Positions 19,691 to 28,713 of a DNA stretch of 64,000 nucleotides are shown here, piece by piece. A model generated the notes under the pieces. It had not been told where the DNA came from, searched no databases, and saw only the letters and a list, made by a program, of their open reading frames with translations. Where the stretch lies: NCBI RefSeq assembly GCF_009831655.1, contig NZ_WRPA01000015.1, positions 47,237 to 111,236 of the forward strand. The letters run 5' to 3'. The stretch's first letter is position 1. Each line of letters starts with the position of its first letter. This DNA is from Shewanella insulae (GTDB lineage: Bacteria; Pseudomonadota; Gammaproteobacteria; Enterobacterales; Shewanellaceae). Both the position numbers and the translations under genes were made by a program.

Positions 19691-19977
19691 TCTCTGCCCT
19701 TCCGCACTCGAGTGCAAATCGCCTAAGTCATGCAAGCGTAAGTAATGCAACCTAAGTCATGCAAAATACTGGTGTTATTCTAAGAGTTGCGCCATAGTAA
19801 TAGCTGACCATACTGAGCTTAACATCCCAATAGGTTAGCGACCTAAGCTTGCCGGTATGGGCGCCAAGCAAAATGAAGATTCGTTAGACAAGAGAAAGGA
19901 ACATGAGTCGTCGCGGCGACCCTCAGCTAATTAATGCCGCCCCCTAGACTCGACGCAGATAGAGGACTTATCGCTCC
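19691..19977. repeat. Spacer with a 14-bp direct repeat
   Basis: Non-coding. CCTAAGTCATGCAA occurs at 19722-19735 and again at 19751-19764, with a related AAGTAATGCAA between them, giving a degenerate tandem array. No other feature seen before the DUF4124 gene. Confidence 0.5.
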
Positions 19978-20538
19978 ATGGGAAAACTGCTCTTAGCCAT
20001 CGCACTCCTGCTGCTTCCCGCCCTGAGCCAGGCCAGCAATATCTACAAGTGCATCAAGGACGATAAGGTGGTGTTCAGCCAGACCTCCTGCCCGAAAGAG
20101 TTTAAGCAGCATCATATCCAGTACCAACTCGGCATCGCCACGGAAACCGACAGCGATAAACCCAAGGAGGAGGTCGACCCCCTGCAGGCACTGCTTAACA
20201 AACGCACCCTCTCCCAGGAGAAGCTGTTACAGCTGATCGACGCCGAGATCTACCGCCTCAAGCAGGAAAACAGCTATTATGAGATCTTAAGGGCCAGCGA
20301 GAAGCAGAAGCTGGATCGTAAGCGCTACTGGCAGGAGCAGGCCAAGGATGACCCTGAGTTTCTCGCCAAACTCGACGAGATGAACCGCTACTTCGACGGC
20401 CTGATCAAGCTCAACGACGACGTCGTATTCATGCTGAAACGACATAAGCTGCGCATCACGCAAACGCCCGAGCAGGAAGAGCTAAGAGAGCAGAAGGAGC
20501 AGCCCGACAGAGGAGCCCCCCAGGTAGTGCAGCACTAG
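19978..20538 (+). CDS. Periplasmic DUF4124-domain protein
   Basis: 186 residues with a cleavable signal peptide (MGKLLLAIALLLLPALSQA, cleavage after about residue 19). A short DUF4124-like domain follows (IYKCIKDDKVVFSQTSCP, two cysteines likely to pair). The rest (about 65-170) is charged and helical, rich in Lys/Glu/Gln, and may form a coiled coil. Function unknown. The gene stands alone, with 89 bp to the next. Confidence 0.75.
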   Translation: MGKLLLAIALLLLPALSQASNIYKCIKDDKVVFSQTSCPKEFKQHHIQYQLGIATETDSDKPKEEVDPLQALLNKRTLSQEKLLQLIDAEIYRLKQENSYYEILRASEKQKLDRKRYWQEQAKDDPEFLAKLDEMNRYFDGLIKLNDDVVFMLKRHKLRITQTPEQEELREQKEQPDRGAPQVVQH

Positions 20539-20627
20539 CAGTGAAGCATTAGCGGTACAAGATTCGCCGTGAAGCACTAACCTTAAAACCTAACACATTC
20601 TTAATTTGCGTAAGTCGCGAGGTCGCC

Positions 20628-21059
20628 ATGAACAAGACCCAGTTGAGCCTGCTCGTTATCGGCCAGCTTCTGTTGGGCCTGCTTATGTTGGGATTGTTCC
20701 TGCGCCACAGCCTCTTCACGCCCGCCAATGAGCCCCGCGACCTCAACATCGACAGCTTTGTCGACCATGCCCAATACCTGACGACCCAGAGCGAGGTGAT
20801 CGCCCCGCTGCTATGCGCCAAGCTCGCCACCGATATGGGCTTTACCATAGACCAAAACCGGGTCAACAGTGAGCTGCGACAGACCCTCAAGGCCTACGAC
20901 GATGACAAAGACGCGGCCCTGTATCTGTTTATCTATGTCAAAGGCTACGCCTTCGGCCTGGCCCATGGCATAGAAGACAAGCCCGGCGCCTACTTCCACC
21001 TGGGCTGCGATAGCGACCATCCCGAGGTCCAGCTCTCCCCCGAGCAGAGCCAGATATGA
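20628..21059 (+). CDS. Hypothetical membrane-anchored protein
   Basis: 143 residues with one N-terminal membrane helix (about 5-26, LLVIGQLLLGLLMLGLFL) and a hydrophilic remainder, probably periplasmic. Two cysteines (about 64 and 130) could form a disulfide. No family recognised. Its TGA stop overlaps the ATG of the next gene (ATGA), so the two are translationally coupled and probably work together. Confidence 0.7.
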   Translation: MNKTQLSLLVIGQLLLGLLMLGLFLRHSLFTPANEPRDLNIDSFVDHAQYLTTQSEVIAPLLCAKLATDMGFTIDQNRVNSELRQTLKAYDDDKDAALYLFIYVKGYAFGLAHGIEDKPGAYFHLGCDSDHPEVQLSPEQSQI

Positions 21060-21370
21060 CAATCCACTGGCCCCTACTGCTCAAGGCCGCAAACGACAAG
21101 CAGCTGATGCTGTTAGATAGCCAGGAAGACTGGCTAGCTGAGCGCGATCACCTAAAGGCCGAGGCCCTGACCCTTATCGACAGCCAAGGCATCAGTTATC
21201 ACTGCCAAGGTGGCGTTATACTGGCCTCGGGCAAACAGATACCGCTTTCAGAGGTGGTGCTATGGGTGAGCGACTATGCCTGTCAAAATGGTCACTTCTG
21301 CAGCGCCAAGATAGGCGCAGACAGTCTGGCGCAGCTGTTTGAGATGGTGCGCTATCTCGAAGCGCAGTAG
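21056..21370 (+). CDS. Small cytosolic protein, DUF4144-like
   Basis: 104 residues with no signal or membrane segment. The start TIHWPLLLKAANDKQLMLL and the overall length resemble the DUF4144 family found mainly in Shewanella and relatives; this assignment is from memory of the family and moderate. It overlaps the upstream gene by 4 bp. A bidirectional terminator follows. Confidence 0.65.
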   Translation: MTIHWPLLLKAANDKQLMLLDSQEDWLAERDHLKAEALTLIDSQGISYHCQGGVILASGKQIPLSEVVLWVSDYACQNGHFCSAKIGADSLAQLFEMVRYLEAQ

Positions 21371-21384
21371 CGCCGCGCGGGCAT

Positions 21385-21413
21385 AAAAAAGCCCCACTGA
21401 TGTGGGGCCTTTC
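21385..21413. terminator. Bidirectional terminator between the DUF4144-like gene and yadH
   Basis: AAAAAA-GCCCCAC-TGAT-GTGGGGC-CTTTCT: perfect 7-bp GC stem with a 4-nt loop; the A run serves the minus strand and the T-rich tail the plus strand. Confidence 0.85.
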
Positions 21414-21472
21414 TGTTGGCTTTGCCAGTCGCTAGCCTGTTAGGTTCTCATACCTGTTAGGTTCCTAGGCGA

Positions 21473-22255
21473 TTAGGTTCTAAGTCCTATGCCACGGCTG
21501 ATCAGGTAGTAGGCCAGCAGCCAGAGGCCGGCGCAGAAGCCCAGCATGATCACCACCGACAGGCCTATGCTGATATCGGCATAACCCAGGAAACCATAGC
21601 GGAACACGTTGATCATATAGACCACAGGGTTCAGCTGCGACACCCCCTGCCAGAAGCTCGGCAGCAGGGTGAGCGAGTAGAAGACGCCGCCCAGATAGGT
21701 CAGCGGCGTCAACACGAAGGTGGGGACTATGCTGATGTCATCATAGCTCTTGGCAAACACGGCGTTGATCAGCCCGCCCAGGGCGAACAGGATAGAGGTC
21801 AGCAGCACTGTCAGGGCCACCAGCCCGGCGTGATGCAGGCTGATATCCACGAAGAACATGGCCACCAGAGTCACTATGGTGCCGACACACAGGCCACGGG
21901 CGACGCCACCGCCCACGTAACCGGCGATCATCACATAGTGAGGCACGGGCGCGACGATCAGCTCCTCTAGGTTACGCTGGAACTTGGCGCTGAAGAAGGA
22001 TGATGCCACGTTGGAGTAAGAGGCGGTGATCACCGACATCATGATGAGGCCGGGGGCGATAAATTCCATATAGCTCACGCCGCCCATCTCGCCGATGCGC
22101 TTACCCACCAGATTACCGAAGATCAGAAAATAGAGGGTCATGGAGATCGCCGGCGGCACCAGGGTCTGCACCCAGATACGGGTGAAGCGGGTCACCTCCT
22201 TGATCAATATGCTCTTAAAGGCGGTAAAATAGACGTGCTTCATGTTCATACTCAT
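21473..22255 (-). CDS. yadH: ABC-2 type export permease (YadH family)
   Basis: 260-residue inner-membrane permease with six predicted helices. The ABC-2 signature region YMEFIAPGLIMMSVITASYS and the segment RNLEELIVAPVPHYVMIAGY are clear. It pairs with the ATPase yadG just upstream: the ATG at 22255 overlaps the yadG TGA (ATGA). The substrate of YadGH is not established. In E. coli yadGH also lies near hpt and panBCD, so this is conserved synteny. Confidence 0.9.
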   Translation of the reverse strand: MSMNMKHVYFTAFKSILIKEVTRFTRIWVQTLVPPAISMTLYFLIFGNLVGKRIGEMGGVSYMEFIAPGLIMMSVITASYSNVASSFFSAKFQRNLEELIVAPVPHYVMIAGYVGGGVARGLCVGTIVTLVAMFFVDISLHHAGLVALTVLLTSILFALGGLINAVFAKSYDDISIVPTFVLTPLTYLGGVFYSLTLLPSFWQGVSQLNPVVYMINVFRYGFLGYADISIGLSVVIMLGFCAGLWLLAYYLISRGIGLRT

Positions 22256-23193
22256 GCCTTTTTACCTCCCTTGCCTTGTTCCACCAGCTCCACAAACAGC
22301 TCCTCCAATCGGTTAGCCTTGTTACGCATAGACAACACCTCTATCCCCTGCTCGGTGAGCTGGGCGAACACGCTGTTGATGCTATGGGCCTTCTCCACAT
22401 CCACCTCTAATGTGTGCGGGTCGGTCAGGCGGCAGCTTATCCCCTCGAGGGTCGGCGCCTCATTGATGTCGGCCTTAAGGTCGAACACGAAGGTCTCCAT
22501 GTTGAGACGGCTGAGCAAGGATTTCATGCTGGTGCACTCCACCAGCTCGCCCTTGTCGATGATGCCAATGTTGCGACACAGCATCTCGGCCTCTTCCAGG
22601 TAGTGGGTGGTCAGTATGATGGTCACCCCCTGGCGGTTGAGATCCGTCAAAAAAGTCCACATGGAGCGTCTAAGCTCGATATCCACCCCGGCGGTGGGCT
22701 CATCCAGAATCAGCAGCTTGGGCTCGTGCATCAGGGCGCGGGCGATCATCAGGCGGCGCTTCATGCCGCCCGAGAGTGCGCGAGACGGGCTGTTGCGCTT
22801 GTCCCACAGGTCCAGCTGACTCAGGTATTTCTTAGCGCGCTCGAAGGCCACCTCGCGGGAGACGCCGAAATAGCCGGCCTGGTTGACCACTATCTGCTGC
22901 ACCGTCTCAAACTGGTTGAAGTTGAACTCCTGGGGCACCAGGCCGATGGACATCTTGGCCAGCTCCAGCTGAGTGTCGATATCGTGTTCGAACACCTTCA
23001 CCTTGCCGGAACTCTTCTGCACCAGGGAGCAGATCACCCCGATCGTGGTGGACTTGCCGGCGCCGTTGGGGCCCAGCAGGGCAAAGAAATCCCCCGCCTC
23101 GACCTTAAGGCTGATCCCTTTTACCGCTTCGACGCCGCCCTTGTAGGTTTTTCTGAGCGAGTCGATAACTAAAGCATATGGCTCTTTGGTCAT
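22252..23193 (-). CDS. yadG: ABC transporter ATP-binding protein (YadG family)
   Basis: 313-residue cytoplasmic ATPase. Walker A is LGPNGAGKSTTIG, the Q-loop is VPQEFNFNQF, the ABC signature is RALSGGMKRRL and Walker B is LLILDEPTAGVD, followed by the switch histidine in ILTTHYLEEAE. The C-terminal 80 residues form an extension typical of the DrrA-like class. It energises YadH and is translationally coupled to it. Confidence 0.92.
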   Translation of the reverse strand: MTKEPYALVIDSLRKTYKGGVEAVKGISLKVEAGDFFALLGPNGAGKSTTIGVICSLVQKSSGKVKVFEHDIDTQLELAKMSIGLVPQEFNFNQFETVQQIVVNQAGYFGVSREVAFERAKKYLSQLDLWDKRNSPSRALSGGMKRRLMIARALMHEPKLLILDEPTAGVDIELRRSMWTFLTDLNRQGVTIILTTHYLEEAEMLCRNIGIIDKGELVECTSMKSLLSRLNMETFVFDLKADINEAPTLEGISCRLTDPHTLEVDVEKAHSINSVFAQLTEQGIEVLSMRNKANRLEELFVELVEQGKGGKKA

Positions 23194-23242
23194 TAGTGAC
23201 TTCCGTTATCCTGATCTTGAAATTGGTATTGCTATTGATATG

Positions 23243-23276
23243 AAAAAACAAAAACTCCCGCACAAAGCAGGAGTTT
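23243..23276 (-). terminator. Intrinsic terminator after hpt (minus strand)
   Basis: On the minus strand: AAACTCCTGC-TTTGT-GCGGGAGTTTTTG, a 10-bp stem with one G-T pair and a T-rich tail, 22 bp after the hpt stop. Confidence 0.88.
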
Positions 23277-23297
23277 AAAATCTTAACGACGGCGCGA

Positions 23298-23828
23298 TTA
23301 ATCTAGGGGTACGACTTTAGCTATGTAAGGCAGGTTGCGATACTGCTCGGCATAGTCGATACCATAGCCGACGATAAACTCATCGGGGATGGTGAAGCCG
23401 ATAAAGTCTACCGGTACATCAACCTCGCGACGCTCTGGCTTGTCCAGCAAGGTACAGAGGGCCAGACTCTTAGGTTCGCGCAGCAGTAGCATCTCGCGCA
23501 CCTTGTTCAGGGTGTTACCCGAATCGATCAGGTCTTCGACGATCAACACGTCACGGCCTTCGATATCCGACTGTACATCCTTTAGGATCTTCACGTCGCG
23601 CGAGCTGGTCATGGCGTTGCCGTAGCTGGATACCGACATGAAATCGATCTCAACATGGCCCTTGATGCGGCGGCAAAGGTCGGCCATAAAGACCACAGAC
23701 CCTTTTAGCAGACCAACCATCAGCAGGCGTTCGCTGTTGGCGTAGTGGGCATTGATCTGCGCTGCCAGGATATCTAGTTGTTGCTCAATCTCATCTGCCG
23801 AGATCATCACTTCGGTAGTGTGTTTCAT
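23298..23828 (-). CDS. hpt: Hypoxanthine phosphoribosyltransferase
   Basis: Purine salvage enzyme converting hypoxanthine (and weakly guanine) plus PRPP to nucleotides; 176 residues, as usual. The PRPP-binding loop is [15 protein letters not shown] and the early conserved block is [13 protein letters not shown]. Only 18 bp separate it from ubiX upstream on the same strand, which suggests cotranscription. Confidence 0.96.
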   Translation of the reverse strand: MKHTTEVMISADEIEQQLDILAAQINAHYANSERLLMVGLLKGSVVFMADLCRRIKGHVEIDFMSVSSYGNAMTSSRDVKILKDVQSDIEGRDVLIVEDLIDSGNTLNKVREMLLLREPKSLALCTLLDKPERREVDVPVDFIGFTIPDEFIVGYGIDYAEQYRNLPYIAKVVPLD

Positions 23829-23846
23829 ACTCTTCTCAAAATTGTC

Positions 23847-24506
23847 TTAATTGTCGCGGTTGTCGGCACTGTGCTTATCATAGCCCCAACGCTTGGTTAA
23901 CCCGTGGTCGACACCCAGATGGTCTAAGATCCGAGCGACCATGAAGTCTACCAGATCTTCAACCGATTTGGGATCATGATAAAAGCCGGGAGCCGCGGGC
24001 ATTATGGTGGCGCCCAGGCGCGACAGGGACAGCATATGCTCTAAGTGTATGCTGCTAAAGGGGGTTTCTCTGGGCACCAGGATAAGCTGACCACGCTCTT
24101 TTATCACCACATCGGCGGCCCGCTCCAGCAGACTATTGCTCATGCCTGTTGCCACCGCCGCCAGGGTGCCTGTACTGCAGGGGCAGATCACCATCTGCTT
24201 GGGCGCCGCCGAGCCAGAGGCCGGTGGCGAAAACCACTCCTCCTTGCCCAGCACATGCAGCTCGCCGGCCAGCTCATTGCCGCGCTCGGCAAACAGCGCC
24301 AGCAGCTGGGCCTTGGCCTTGTCGCCGTTGGCGCTGAGTTGCAGACCATGTTCCGTGGCCAGCACCACACGCGCCGCGCTGGAGATCATCAAAAACACCT
24401 GATAATCCGCCATCAGGAGCCGCTCTAGCAGCTTGAGTCCGTATGGCGCCCCGCTGGCGCCTGTCCAGGCCAGGCTGATCGCCTTGGCCCGCTTGGGATA
24501 ATTCAT
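23847..24506 (-). CDS. ubiX: Flavin prenyltransferase UbiX
   Basis: Makes prenylated FMN, the cofactor of the UbiD decarboxylase in ubiquinone synthesis. 219 residues. The FMN-binding start [20 protein letters not shown], the segment [16 protein letters not shown] and the C-terminal [16 protein letters not shown] and MPAAPGFY blocks are intact. It lies between mpl and hpt on the same strand with short spacers. Confidence 0.94.
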   Translation of the reverse strand: MNYPKRAKAISLAWTGASGAPYGLKLLERLLMADYQVFLMISSAARVVLATEHGLQLSANGDKAKAQLLALFAERGNELAGELHVLGKEEWFSPPASGSAAPKQMVICPCSTGTLAAVATGMSNSLLERAADVVIKERGQLILVPRETPFSSIHLEHMLSLSRLGATIMPAAPGFYHDPKSVEDLVDFMVARILDHLGVDHGLTKRWGYDKHSADNRDN

Positions 24507-24558
24507 ATCACTCTCTTCAATTAATGCTAGCTTCCTGCCCGATAAGTAGCTGGTAACG

Positions 24559-25932
24559 CTAGCCTTCTAGCTTAGCCAGCAGCTTGCCGTGCAGACCGCC
24601 GAAGCCGCCGTTGCTCATCACGATTATGGTGTCGCCCGGCTGCGCCGCCGCAGCCACTGTCTCGACCAGCTCATCTATCTGGTATAGCACAGTCACAGGT
24701 AACTCGGCCTTGGCCATCGCCGCCTCCACGTCCCAGTCGATGTTGTCCGCCTGATACAGATAGGCAGCATCGGCCAGCGCCATGGAGCCCGCCAGGGTAT
24801 CCTTGTGCACGCCGCGCTTCATGGTGTTAGAGCGCGGCTCCAGCACCACAATGATGCGACCTTCTCCCACCTTGGCGCGGCAGCCCTGCAGCGTGGTGGC
24901 AATGGCAGTCGGATGATGGGCAAAGTCGTCATACACGGCGATATCATTGACAGTGCCGATCAGCTCCATGCGGCGCTTAGGCGGCGCGAAGCGGGTCAGC
25001 GCCTCGATAGCCGCCGCAGGCTTGACGCCCACATGACGGGCCGCGGCGATCGCCATGGTAGCGTTCTCCACGTTGTGCTGACCTATGAGCGACCAATCGA
25101 GCACGCCCTGAGATTCGCCGTCGAAGAATACCTCGAAGCTGTGGCCATCCTCACTCAAAAGCTCGCTGTACCAGCCCGGGCTACCCGCCATCAGGTTATA
25201 GGTCTCCTGCTCGCTCCAGCAGCCCATGTCGATCACCTCACGCACCGCGTCGCTGGCTGATGGCCAGATGATCTTACCCTGGCCCGGTACCGTGCGTATT
25301 ACGTGATTAAACTGACGCTGGATCGCCTTTAAATCATCGAAGATATCGGCATGATCGAACTCCAGGTTGTTAATCACCAGGGTGCGCGGCTGATAGTGGA
25401 CAAACTTGGAGCGCTTGTCGAAGAAGGCGCTGTCATACTCGTCGGCCTCCACCACGAAGAAGGGGGAATCCCCCAATCGCGCCGACACGCCGAAGTTTTG
25501 CGGCACACCGCCGATCAGGAACCCCGGCCCATAGCCGCAGTCTTCTAAGATCCACGCCAGCATGCTGGAGGTCGATGTCTTGCCATGAGTGCCCGACACC
25601 GCCAGCACCCAGCGATTAGTCAGAATATGTTCGGCCAGAAACTGAGGCCCAGAGGTGTATATCAGGCCGCGATTGAGCACCGCCTCGACACAGGGATTGC
25701 CGCGACTCATGGCATTACCTATCACCACCAGATCCGGCGCATCGTCCTCACTTTGCCCCAGCTGGCTAGGATCGAAGCCCTGGATCAGCTCGATCCCCTG
25801 CTCCTCGAGCTGAGTGCTCATAGGCGGATAGACGTTGGCATCGCTGCCCGTGACCTTGTGACCGTTAGCGCGAGCGAGGAGTGCGAGACCACCCATAAAG
25901 GTGCCGCAGATCCCTAAGATATGTACATGCAT
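24559..25932 (-). CDS. mpl: UDP-N-acetylmuramate:L-alanyl-gamma-D-glutamyl-meso-diaminopimelate ligase
   Basis: Peptidoglycan-recycling Mur ligase that attaches recovered tripeptide to UDP-MurNAc. 457 residues from the ATG at 25932 ([10 protein letters not shown]), the family N-terminus; the longer frame upstream adds 19 unrelated residues. The glycine-rich [12 protein letters not shown], the P-loop [11 protein letters not shown] and [13 protein letters not shown] are present. It is first in the mpl-ubiX-hpt unit. The Shine-Dalgarno is weak. Confidence 0.95.
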   Translation of the reverse strand: MHVHILGICGTFMGGLALLARANGHKVTGSDANVYPPMSTQLEEQGIELIQGFDPSQLGQSEDDAPDLVVIGNAMSRGNPCVEAVLNRGLIYTSGPQFLAEHILTNRWVLAVSGTHGKTSTSSMLAWILEDCGYGPGFLIGGVPQNFGVSARLGDSPFFVVEADEYDSAFFDKRSKFVHYQPRTLVINNLEFDHADIFDDLKAIQRQFNHVIRTVPGQGKIIWPSASDAVREVIDMGCWSEQETYNLMAGSPGWYSELLSEDGHSFEVFFDGESQGVLDWSLIGQHNVENATMAIAAARHVGVKPAAAIEALTRFAPPKRRMELIGTVNDIAVYDDFAHHPTAIATTLQGCRAKVGEGRIIVVLEPRSNTMKRGVHKDTLAGSMALADAAYLYQADNIDWDVEAAMAKAELPVTVLYQIDELVETVAAAAQPGDTIIVMSNGGFGGLHGKLLAKLEG

Positions 25933-26062
25933 GGGGTTGGCTCTGGATAGGAATAATCTGGGGGTTATTCTAACGATTCGTGTCACCATTGTCAGTTAAC
26001 AATGGTTTAAGATGCGGTCTGACGACCGGGAGGGGGGGCAAACTGCGTTTGAAGGGCTGATG

Positions 26063-26410
26063 CCAAGAGTGCGGCCTTACGGCCGAGGTAGGTCGTGGAA
26101 CTCCGTTCCACACTAGGGTATATGTAGCCTTTCGGCCTGAATTGGGTTTTCCAAACTTCGTTTGGAGATGAAAGTCGTGGGTCTTCAACCCACACCCGAC
26201 CAAAAGGGGAAAATCGCTTGTTCCCCTTTTGGAAATCCCCCAGCGCCCCAGACGAAGTTGTTGCTCCTCGTGCTTATGGACAAATCGCTACCGCTTCCGA
26301 AGGACGCGTCCATGCACCTGCGGAAGCTAGTCGGGCATCCATGCCCGTCTCACGCAATTTATTCCAACGCCCTTCGGCAACTTCGATGGGGACTAGTTGT
26401 AGCTTCCGCC
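26063..26410 (-). repeat. Hairpin-rich repeat, copy 1 (inverted)
   Basis: Non-coding copy of a modular repeat, reading on the minus strand. It contains in order: a GGTTGTGGC/CTACAA-like head with CCCCATCGAAGTTGCC (26375-26395), a variable hairpin block (GGGCA-TGGA-TGCCC, 26333-26346), a C-rich middle, then hairpins GTGGGTT...GACCCAC and GTGGAAC-GGA-GTTCCAC (about 26094-26110). It is the inverted counterpart of copy 2; together they bracket the HEPN gene. Confidence 0.8.
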
Positions 26411-26469
26411 CCCGTAGCTCATGCAAAAAATAACTAGCCCTCAACCATTTCAAAAGCCATCTGAAAAAA

Positions 26470-27000
26470 TTAGATAAGTACAAGAACTTCATCAGTTTTC
26501 TGAACTAAATCTTTAAAAAATCTAATACACTTATCTAACTCTTTTCTAGTGATAATTTGAGGCTGACTTAAATCGATTTGTGCCCTATGAACAGCATCAC
26601 CACGTTTAGCTATCCATATATTTAATTGTTCACGAGCCAATTTGGGAATGTAATTTGTGAAAGTCCAGCTTTCAGTAACATCGACATCGAAGAACTCTTC
26701 AAAAATTTGTTTGGTCTTTTGCGAATCCGGGTTATGAAACATTTTTAAACGCTTCTCAAACTGCTTATCCATAAATTGACCAATAGCACATCCTTTCAAC
26801 ATGTTAAATTTCTTATCAAATATCTCTGCTGCTATATCTTCTACGTAGGTTTCCCAAGCAGTAAGAATCATAATTAACGCAGCTCGTTTTAATACTTCTG
26901 GCGCAACAGATTCTGGTGATTGATTCAATTTATCATAGCAATCTACCAGCTCATGAGCATCACTGATTGCTTTCTTAAATGTTTGATATGATTCAGACAT
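26470..27000 (-). CDS. HEPN-domain protein (RiboL-PSP-type HEPN), AT-rich
   Basis: 176-residue all-helical protein, much more AT-rich than its neighbours, indicating foreign origin. The C-terminal half contains AKRGDAVHRAQID, which fits the R-x4-6-H catalytic motif of HEPN ribonucleases. The N-terminal ALIMILTAWETYVEDIAAE and overall layout resemble the RiboL-PSP/MAE_28990 HEPN group. HEPN proteins of this kind are often RNases in toxin-antitoxin, abortive-infection or RNA-processing systems; activity here is inference. No antitoxin gene adjoins it. It sits between inverted copies of the hairpin repeat. Confidence 0.75.
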   Translation of the reverse strand: MSESYQTFKKAISDAHELVDCYDKLNQSPESVAPEVLKRAALIMILTAWETYVEDIAAEIFDKKFNMLKGCAIGQFMDKQFEKRLKMFHNPDSQKTKQIFEEFFDVDVTESWTFTNYIPKLAREQLNIWIAKRGDAVHRAQIDLSQPQIITRKELDKCIRFFKDLVQKTDEVLVLI

Positions 27001-27262
27001 TCCAATTTCCTTTTGTAGTCTTTAATAATAAAGGCAGACGTTAATTTTACGTAAAACATACTATCCGAAGTGTCGACGTTCCCTTCAATGCAAACGAATG
27101 ATTTTGAAACAGCTAAGGACATCTTTGCAGTACATATTTAGTTCTATTAAAAATACAGGCGTATCAGGCTACAGTCTAGTATTAATCACATACACCTTAG
27201 TCGTATAAATCCAAATTAAACAGTTACTTAATAAAACCAAGCACAAGGTTCACTTTAACGAA
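27001..27262. other. AT-rich upstream region of the HEPN gene
   Basis: 262 bp without a supportable gene. It presumably holds the HEPN promoter on the minus strand. AT-rich like the HEPN gene, so it probably arrived with it. No clear operator palindrome seen. Confidence 0.4.
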
Positions 27263-27656
27263 ATGCCGGTTGTGGCTACAACAAATCCCCATCAAAGTTG
27301 CCGGAGTGGATAGCAGAAAATGACGTGAGACTCACATGGATGTGAGGCTAGCTTCCGGGGGGCTTGGACGCCCCATCGGAAGCGTTAGTCATTTTCAAAT
27401 AGCCACGCAGGAATCACAACTTCGTCTGGGGCGGCACGGGGAGATGCAAGAGGGGGATTGCTGGAGATCCCCCTCTTGCCCTGGTGTGGAACGGAGTTCC
27501 ACGACTCACCTCGACCGTCAGGTCGGACATACCTGGGTGTGGGATGGAATCCCACGACTTTCATCCAAACTCCGTTTGGAAAACTCAATTCAGGCCGAAA
27601 GGCTACACTAACCTTGGTGTGGAACTGAGTTCAACGACTTAACTCGGCCGTCAGGC
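27263..27656 (+). repeat. Hairpin-rich repeat, copy 2
   Basis: Modular repeat reading on the plus strand: head GGTTGTGGCTACAAC with CCCCATCAAAGTTGCC; hairpin CTCACA-TGGA-TGTGAG (27331-27346); nested GGGGC-TTGGAC-GCCCC inside a GCTTCCG/CGGAAGC stem; GAGGGGGAT...ATCCCCCTC; GTGGAAC-GGA-GTTCCAC (27486-27502); CGACC-GTCA-GGTCG; GTGGGAT-GGA-ATCCCAC (27539-27555); CCAAAC-TCC-GTTTGG; GGCC-GTCA-GGCC. It ends next to the marR stop. About 95 bp (27430-27525) match copy 3 with a single visible mismatch. Confidence 0.85.
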
Positions 27657-27668
27657 CACCCCGGCCCG

Positions 27669-28106
27669 TTATAATTTCCGCTCTAGCTTCCTCAGGGTAT
27701 CTAAGGTGATCTGCAGCGCCTCGGCATCGATCCCTTGGGCACAGGCTTCCGCCCAGGGAAGCTGTTTCTGCTCTAGCTGCTGGAGCACATCGACCCCCTT
27801 GTCGGTGAGTAGCAGTAGTTTGGCCTTCTTGTGTTGCGGATTATCGGCAAGGGCGATGAAGCCTAACTCGACCATCTCATTGGCCAGGCGCTGCACGCCC
27901 TGACGACTCTGCCCCATGGAATGAGCCACATCGGATACCGTCATGGGATTACCGGCGCGGCCGAGTGCCCCCAGCACCTTCCAGCGGGCACTGCTCATCT
28001 GCACATCCTGAGTGAGCTTGTCGCCTTCGGCCGTTAACTGGCCGCTAAGCTTGAACACCTCTAAGACAATTTCGGTAAATAATCGGCCTGCTGGCGACGC
28101 TTTCAT
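27669..28106 (-). CDS. MarR-family transcriptional regulator
   Basis: 145-residue winged-helix regulator from the ATG at 28106 (MKASPAGRLF), chosen because GGAGAG lies just upstream; the longer frame extends through the operators. The DNA-binding part is RWKVLGALGRAG ... SDVAHSMGQSRQGVQRLANE, with the wing at ALADNPQHKKAKLLLLT. It is divergent from a small membrane protein and a monooxygenase gene. Three tandem TTGACA-N6-TGTCAA sites lie between, so it very likely represses itself and the divergent pair. The ligand is unknown. Confidence 0.9.
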   Translation of the reverse strand: MKASPAGRLFTEIVLEVFKLSGQLTAEGDKLTQDVQMSSARWKVLGALGRAGNPMTVSDVAHSMGQSRQGVQRLANEMVELGFIALADNPQHKKAKLLLLTDKGVDVLQQLEQKQLPWAEACAQGIDAEALQITLDTLRKLERKL

Positions 28107-28127
28107 AAAAAATCTCTCCAGATTAAT

Positions 28128-28186
28128 TTGACAGCATGATGTCAACCATGACAATATGCTGTCAAATATTGACAACTTGTTGTCAT
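28128..28186. promoter_or_regulatory. Three tandem MarR-type operators
   Basis: Sites TTGACAGCATGATGTCAA (28128-28145), ATGACAATATGCTGTCAA (28148-28165) and TTGACAACTTGTTGTCAT (28169-28186). They share the consensus TTGACA-N6-TGTCAA and are spaced 20 and 21 bp centre to centre, about two helical turns, so three dimers would bind the same DNA face. They lie between marR and the divergent gene. Confidence 0.88.
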
Positions 28187-28240
28187 ACTCTACCCCAAAA
28201 GACGACAAATAGCAGTCGAAAAAATTCGCCCGGAGGCATT

Positions 28241-28699
28241 ATGAAAAAAACACTACACCTGTTTGGCGCCATCACGGCAACGACCTGCATAGCAACCTTC
28301 TTCCTTGCCACGATTTTGGTTGAACTCTTCGGCAGCGTTGAGCAGATAATCACGGTCAAGCAGCTGATCCTCATGCCCGGCCTCTTCATCTTGATCCCCG
28401 CCATGATGGTTACAGGCGTGACAGGCAATATGCTAGGCAATAAGGGAAGAGTCTTAGGGGCTAAACAGCGTAGGATGAAACTGGCGGCAGCCAACGGCCT
28501 ACTGATGTTGTTGCCCCTGGCGATTGTGCTCGCCCGCATGGCCAGTGCCCAGGAGTTCGACAGCCTCTTCTTCAGCCTGCAACTGCTAGAGCTGTGCTGC
28601 GGCGCCGCCAACCTCTATCTGCTGGGACTCAACGCCAGAGACGGCATGAAGCTCAGTGGCCGCATTAAACAGAAAAAACTCACCAGTAACGCACTTTAA
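28241..28699 (+). CDS. Small inner-membrane protein controlled by the MarR operators
   Basis: 152 residues from the ATG at 28241, preceded by CGGAGG (28231-28236). Four hydrophobic helices (about 7-28, 42-62, 82-102, 110-130) and a Lys/Arg-rich C-terminus are visible. No named family recognised. The next gene starts 15 bp after its stop; as the pair is divergent from marR across three operators, a detoxification or efflux-related role is possible but unproven. Confidence 0.8.
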   Translation: MKKTLHLFGAITATTCIATFFLATILVELFGSVEQIITVKQLILMPGLFILIPAMMVTGVTGNMLGNKGRVLGAKQRRMKLAAANGLLMLLPLAIVLARMASAQEFDSLFFSLQLLELCCGAANLYLLGLNARDGMKLSGRIKQKKLTSNAL

Positions 28700-28713
28700 T
28701 GGAGGATCACACC

